Below are positions 62,837 to 64,000 of a stretch of DNA of 64,000 bases, one piece after another (within the stretch, counting starts at the first letter, position 1; each line of letters starts with the position of its first letter). Origin of the DNA: Cruorifilaria tuberocauda (taxonomy: Eukaryota; Nematoda; Chromadorea; Rhabditida; Onchocercidae); the NCBI GenBank assembly GCA_013365365.1, contig JABVXU010000179.1:1-64000 (forward strand). Reading direction: 5' to 3'. A model generated the notes under the pieces. It was given only the letters and a program-made list of their open reading frames with translations. It was not told where the DNA came from and did not search any database. The translations under genes and the position numbers were made by a program.

Positions 62837-63335
62837 TTTTTTAAATGTCATAAAGATATTTAAAATTTTTAAGGAATTTTAAGTTTCATTTCACGTTGAA
62901 TCCCAACTAACTGTCAGCTCAAATATTAAGCCGATGAATAATCAAAGATTAAAAAAAGAAGTAAAATTAAGTATTTTGAATAAAATTCCAAGTAATACTT
63001 TACTGCAAACAGATTGTATAAAAACAGTATGTAATAAACCGCTTCCATTTAGCATCCAAATTCTGATAATTACTTTTTTTGCATGTATGCAAATGAAAAT
63101 AAATGTCTTTCTTAACATCCAAATTTGAATTCATCTTAAAATATTTCAAAATTCTCACTGAAAATTGCACCTCAATACCCACGGATATTATTTATGCGTT
63201 TCACATTGACACGTGCATGTGTCACAAAAAGTATGTTATTTCAAGAAATCTCAAAGATGTATATGGTTATATTGTTAAAGCACTTTTATAAAAGGTAATA
63301 AAATTTCAAACTTCGCGGTAAGTTTCGATTAAAAG

Positions 63336-63420
63336 ACTAACTCAATTATTTTTTAGTCGAAAGTAGACCTAATTATTTTTTAGTTGAAACTTGACCTAAT
63401 TATTTTTTAATCGAAAGTTT
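63336..63420 (+). repeat. 28-bp tandem repeat, three copies
   Basis: Three units of GACCTAATTATTTTTTAGTCGAAAGTA, differing by a few bases, between 63336 and 63420. TTTTTTAG within each unit mimics a splice acceptor. Confidence 0.85.
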
Positions 63421-63636
63421 CTTTCATTAATGAAAGCAAATTCGAAAACTATATCAGGTGAGTGAAATTTATCAAGGAACTTTCATAAGACGTGAAGTCG
63501 ATCCGTTTTTATTTTCCGGTATAAAACTCTTTAATTCCGTATTTTTCCCTTCTTTGATACTTAAGATAACTTTTCGTGTGCCCATTGATTACTTCTCAAC
63601 GAACCGCACAATACCATCCACGTGTTTTTCTTCGAG

Positions 63637-63732
63637 ATAAACGTAGTTCACGAGGAAGTCTATTCGACGCATTCCATGTTTCTTCACGTGGGTCTATAAC
63701 ACGTGGTGATGCGTGTGGATATAATATTTTAG
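63637..63732 (+). CDS. Candidate exon, Arg/Ser-rich, unknown
   Basis: After a TTTTTCTTCGAG acceptor a plus-strand frame reads KRSSRGSLFDAFHVSSRGS and on to CGYNIL before a GTGTGA donor. The SSRGS(L/I) repeat and CGT/CGA codon use look like coding sequence, and the frame stays open for some distance further 5'. The minus strand is also open here and ends in a TGA. If real, the gene continues beyond the right-hand end of the window. Confidence 0.3.
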
Positions 63733-64000
63733 GTGTGATAAAATTTTATTGATTATACAAGTACTCATGTATACCGCGTATCTTCGTTAGAAATAGCGGG
63801 TAAAACGCGGTTAGGCTGATCTTTATATAACTAGGAATGAATTTAGTTGTATGGCGGCAATTTTACAGTACTTTTCCCAACACTCTAGTGACCTCTAACC
63901 TCTATTTGGATATATATAACCATAATAGTGATCATCATCGAATATCCTTATCTTTTGCTAGTTTGATCAGTATACTTTCCAATAGCTTCTATTTATATTT

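Noticed and set aside
1..64000. tRNA, rRNA, transposase/reverse transcriptase or CRISPR features
   Set aside because: I looked for tRNA-like A/B boxes, long conserved RNA blocks and polymerase or integrase motifs and found none I could support; unaided reading may miss diverged copies.

Overview
The window is AT-rich eukaryotic DNA from a nematode. Genes are split into many short exons, with introns of about 40 bp to 2 kb ending in TTTCAG-type acceptors. Acceptor-like TTTCAG sites sit directly before or next to start codons, as expected for spliced-leader trans-splicing. The long AT-rich introns, compared with Caenorhabditis, suggest a parasitic, possibly clade III (filarial-like) worm; that placement is inference. 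All gene models were built by reading exons and checking that reading phase is kept across every junction.

Layout. 1-6.7 kb (+): the 3' half of a membrane adenylyl cyclase (transmembrane segments plus C2 catalytic domain). 7.7-8.4 kb (-): a two-exon gene for a 108-residue hydrophobic protein. 9.9-15.9 kb (-): a gene of about 17 exons for a protein I cannot name. 15.9-19.7 kb: non-coding, with a 41-bp minisatellite and large microsatellites. 20.6-30.9 kb (+): a Tudor-domain protein with two alternative first exons. 31.1-33.5 kb (+): a 160-residue protein with one C-terminal membrane anchor. 34.1-37.3 kb (+): a 506-residue Ser/Thr-rich, probably disordered protein. 37.8-39.7 kb (-): a METTL5-type RNA adenine methyltransferase with a possible alternative last exon. 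41.4-46.2 kb (-): a WW-PH-RhoGAP protein of the ARHGAP12/15/27 type. 46.2-49.3 kb: a shared upstream region with a diverged tandem duplication. 49.3-58.4 kb (+): a complete ATP7/CUA-1 copper-transporting P-type ATPase, 22 exons, 1207 residues. 60.8-62.4 kb (-): a cysteine-rich, probably secreted or surface protein, 5' end uncertain.

The genes do not form an obvious pathway. The three + strand genes from 20.6 to 37.3 kb are close together (171 bp and 584 bp between coding ends) and could be co-transcribed, but no function links them. The most notable features are three GC-AG introns in the copper ATPase gene, its third metal-binding domain lacking the first cysteine, alternative first exons of the Tudor gene that end in the same phase, a pre-miRNA-like hairpin in a Tudor intron, a possible alternative METTL5 terminal exon, and the unnamed 17-exon gene. 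No rRNA, tRNA, transposon coding region or CRISPR array was recognised.
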